Source: Spirometra erinaceieuropaei (Eukaryota > Platyhelminthes > Cestoda > Diphyllobothriidea > Diphyllobothriidae). Taken from it: DNA of 64,000 nt. The translations under genes and the position numbers were made by a program. Of the stretch, positions 51,401-54,400 are shown in pieces (positions within the stretch are counted from its first letter, which is position 1; each line of letters begins with the position of its first letter). The notes beneath the pieces were generated by a model. That model saw only the letters and a program-made list of their open reading frames with translations, was not told the origin of the DNA and did no database searches. The DNA is taken from the NCBI GenBank assembly GCA_902702965.1, contig CACRXP010000398.1, positions 329,068-393,067 on the forward strand, written 5' to 3'.

Positions 51401-54400
51401 CGCTAGATTCTCATAAATAGATATTACGACTGGGGTTTTGCGATAGTCAGTGTCAAGAACTTTAAACTTTTAAGTCGTTCTCGCCAATTCACATTTTTCC
51501 TGGTTCCTGTTTTGGTGGTTAGATTTTGAGCGCATTCTAAGTTTTCTTTCTACTGTTGCTATGGTTATCAGATATTTGATTCCCACCTTTATCCAACAGC
51601 CCAGGGCAACATTCGAAAAACTTCTCATGGCCTTTCAAGGCTTTAACAAAGACTCATTCTGCTAAAGCTACATGCGCGATAAGTTATTTGCATTCATCTT
51701 GAGTGAAATACCCCTCTTTGTCTCACACTAGGTATGGGGGAAATGGTAAAAGTGGTGTTTTTATAAACAACGCAACTACACGACATGCTCGGCAACAGTA
51801 TTTCGCACTCAGCCCAACCACCTCCGTGTGTTTGCAATCCATCGAAGCCAACTTAAAGCTCTGGAAGAAGGCATAAGTTTGACAAGGTTTCCAGATATTA
51901 ATGTCCCACAATATCAATGGCGTCCGATCGTATATGTGAGAACGTGGCGTGCGAAATCTCAAAAACTCTCAAATAACCGAAGTTAGCCACTAAGTCATGA
52001 TGCAAAACGCAGTTCTCTAACCATCATTGAAGTTAGCTCCAGGTTTGCGGTTTGTACTATGCTAACGTGTGAGCGTAATTATGAGAAAGAATCGGTTTTA
52101 AGTGGCCGTCGAGGCAATGACTGGTTTTCTATTACAAGTTTTCTTTTAGAAAACTGCCAAGATTTAGTTTCAGGCATCTGAAAACCAAAGTGGTCCAATT
52201 ATGAGTTATCGAACATGTACGCGTAACTACTTCAGTTCTAAATCGCAAATGGCAAGCAGATTATCCAGACTCCCAAGACCTCATGCTTTCTGAAATGCTG
52301 TGGAAGTTGAAGCACATGAAACGATGATCTTATCAAAAAGCGCGCCGAGAATAATTTTTAAGCTTCCTCAAGAACCATCGGGCTGTACGAAATGACTTGA
52401 GGAAATCCCACGATGATTGGCGTTTCGTGATAGTTTGGATAAAAGTTCAAATTTTTGAGTCGATCTCGCCAACTCACGTGTTTTACTGTTGGAATCTCAT
52501 ATGGAGTCCCCAGGTTTATCAAACGGTTTGGGTAGCATTCAAAATGTCTACCGTGGTTTTTCGCAACTTTAACAAAATTTCTTCTTACTACTTCATCATT
52601 TTTTAGAATTTACTTGTAGTTATCTTGAATAAGATACTCTTCTCGGTCTCACACAAATTTCTATACACGAGCCTAACTATGGAGAAGGTCTAGGGTCCAA
52701 AACTCGAAAAGCATGTAACAAAATACACGTTTTAATTCGTAACTCAGTCTAAAAACGTGTTAGGTGACAGTCTTTGTCATAAGTACAGTTTCGGCTACCG
52801 TTGTATGAATTCAGAGCATTCACGCAGGATTTCATTCAATCCCCGCGCCATCAAGGACACCTAGAAGGAAACGCAATTGTGACCGTATCCCCAGGCCTAA
52901 CGACTCTAGGATACAAAAAGCATCCCATTTTATATGACAGAAAATGGGAAGTAAAACCTCAAAAACTGTCAACCAACCCAGGTTAGCCAATCTTTCGTGC
53001 TGCGAAACGCAGTTAACTAACCATCATTGAATTTAGCTCCAGGCTTGCGTGTTTCTACTACGCTTTCACCGATTAGGGTCACGAAGTCCTCATAGATAAC
53101 GACGTCCTTCGTTTTCTTCCTATTGGCCGATTTACCCATGACCAGAACGCGTTGCTTTGTGCTAAACGAACCTGCAGTATAGAACAAAAAAGGCATTGTT
53201 AAGTGGAGGTTGATAAGATTATAACAGAGGACGGCCAGTCAAATGCTTACCCTGTTGCTTCGGAGCAAATGTTATGGTAATCCGCGCGGTCTTTCCTGGT
53301 TCAATTACCCCTGCGACTGGGTCCGACACAAAGTGAGCAATCTTGGGGAGGATAAATGTTAGGGGTAGGTCACTGCTGCCATTGGTTAGTCTGATTTTCT
53401 TTGACCGACTTGAGCCAACAACAGACAAACCGTAGTTTAAGTATAGAGGTTCCCGCGTTTTAATGTGGGGGTCCACCTGGACGTCATTGTTTATCTCGGT
53501 TTCCAAATCCCTGTGGATATAGAGCTCCACGGGAACAGCTTCTGTGAAAAGCACGGCCTCGGCTGTTGACGCAATGGACTGACATTGCAAAGCCGCATTT
53601 GTCTTGTCTGTGAGGCATGGCAAATAAAAGAGGATATTAGAAGATAAAAGACCATTATTGGTGTCATGTCGTCATGAACGAGACAAGTGCGTAAGAATAC
53701 CGTTTAAAGCAACGCCGCAATCACTTAACTTAATGTTTTAAATATGTTTACGTTCGTGCTTTTAACAAGAAGCCGTCAGTAGAAGCAGGAAACAGGACAA
53801 CAAAGAATTCAGTTACACATTCGTTGGGTCAATAATGATAATAACCTAAAACAGCAGTTCAGGCAAGCACATAGAAAAGAGGGAAAAACAGACCAAATCC
53901 GACGGGCTGCAAACGAATGTGGAAAATCCTCTTCATTTTGTTGGCAAACGAAGACAGGAACAAGAAGCCTCTTTTGTTTTTTGGTGGTGATGGCGAAAAT
54001 TTAAATCGTAAACGAAGTTTTTGCAACGGTTCAATTTTTCCATAGGCTGGAAAAACGGATATCCACGAAGATGGCGAGATGGGTCCTGCGTCCTTTTGCT
54101 AAAACATCAAAAATTCCTTGCAAAATCTTAGAAGCTAAACCAAAACTAAAAAGGTATGGTCCAAAGATTAGCACAGCAGGAAACTATTTTTAGGACGAAG
54201 TATTTCCCTAGGGACTGTTGGAGGAATTATTTCGCGCGGAGGTAGTTAAACGTTTATACATACTATTTGCCAGAAGAAACAATATTCCAGAAAAATAAAA
54301 TTAATTATTGAGGAATGTTTGTTGCGTGTTCGACTTGATTTTTCTACATAAAATAAAAGTTTCAAGTCGGCGCTTTGTCTAAGGTCACAATGTAAATAAC

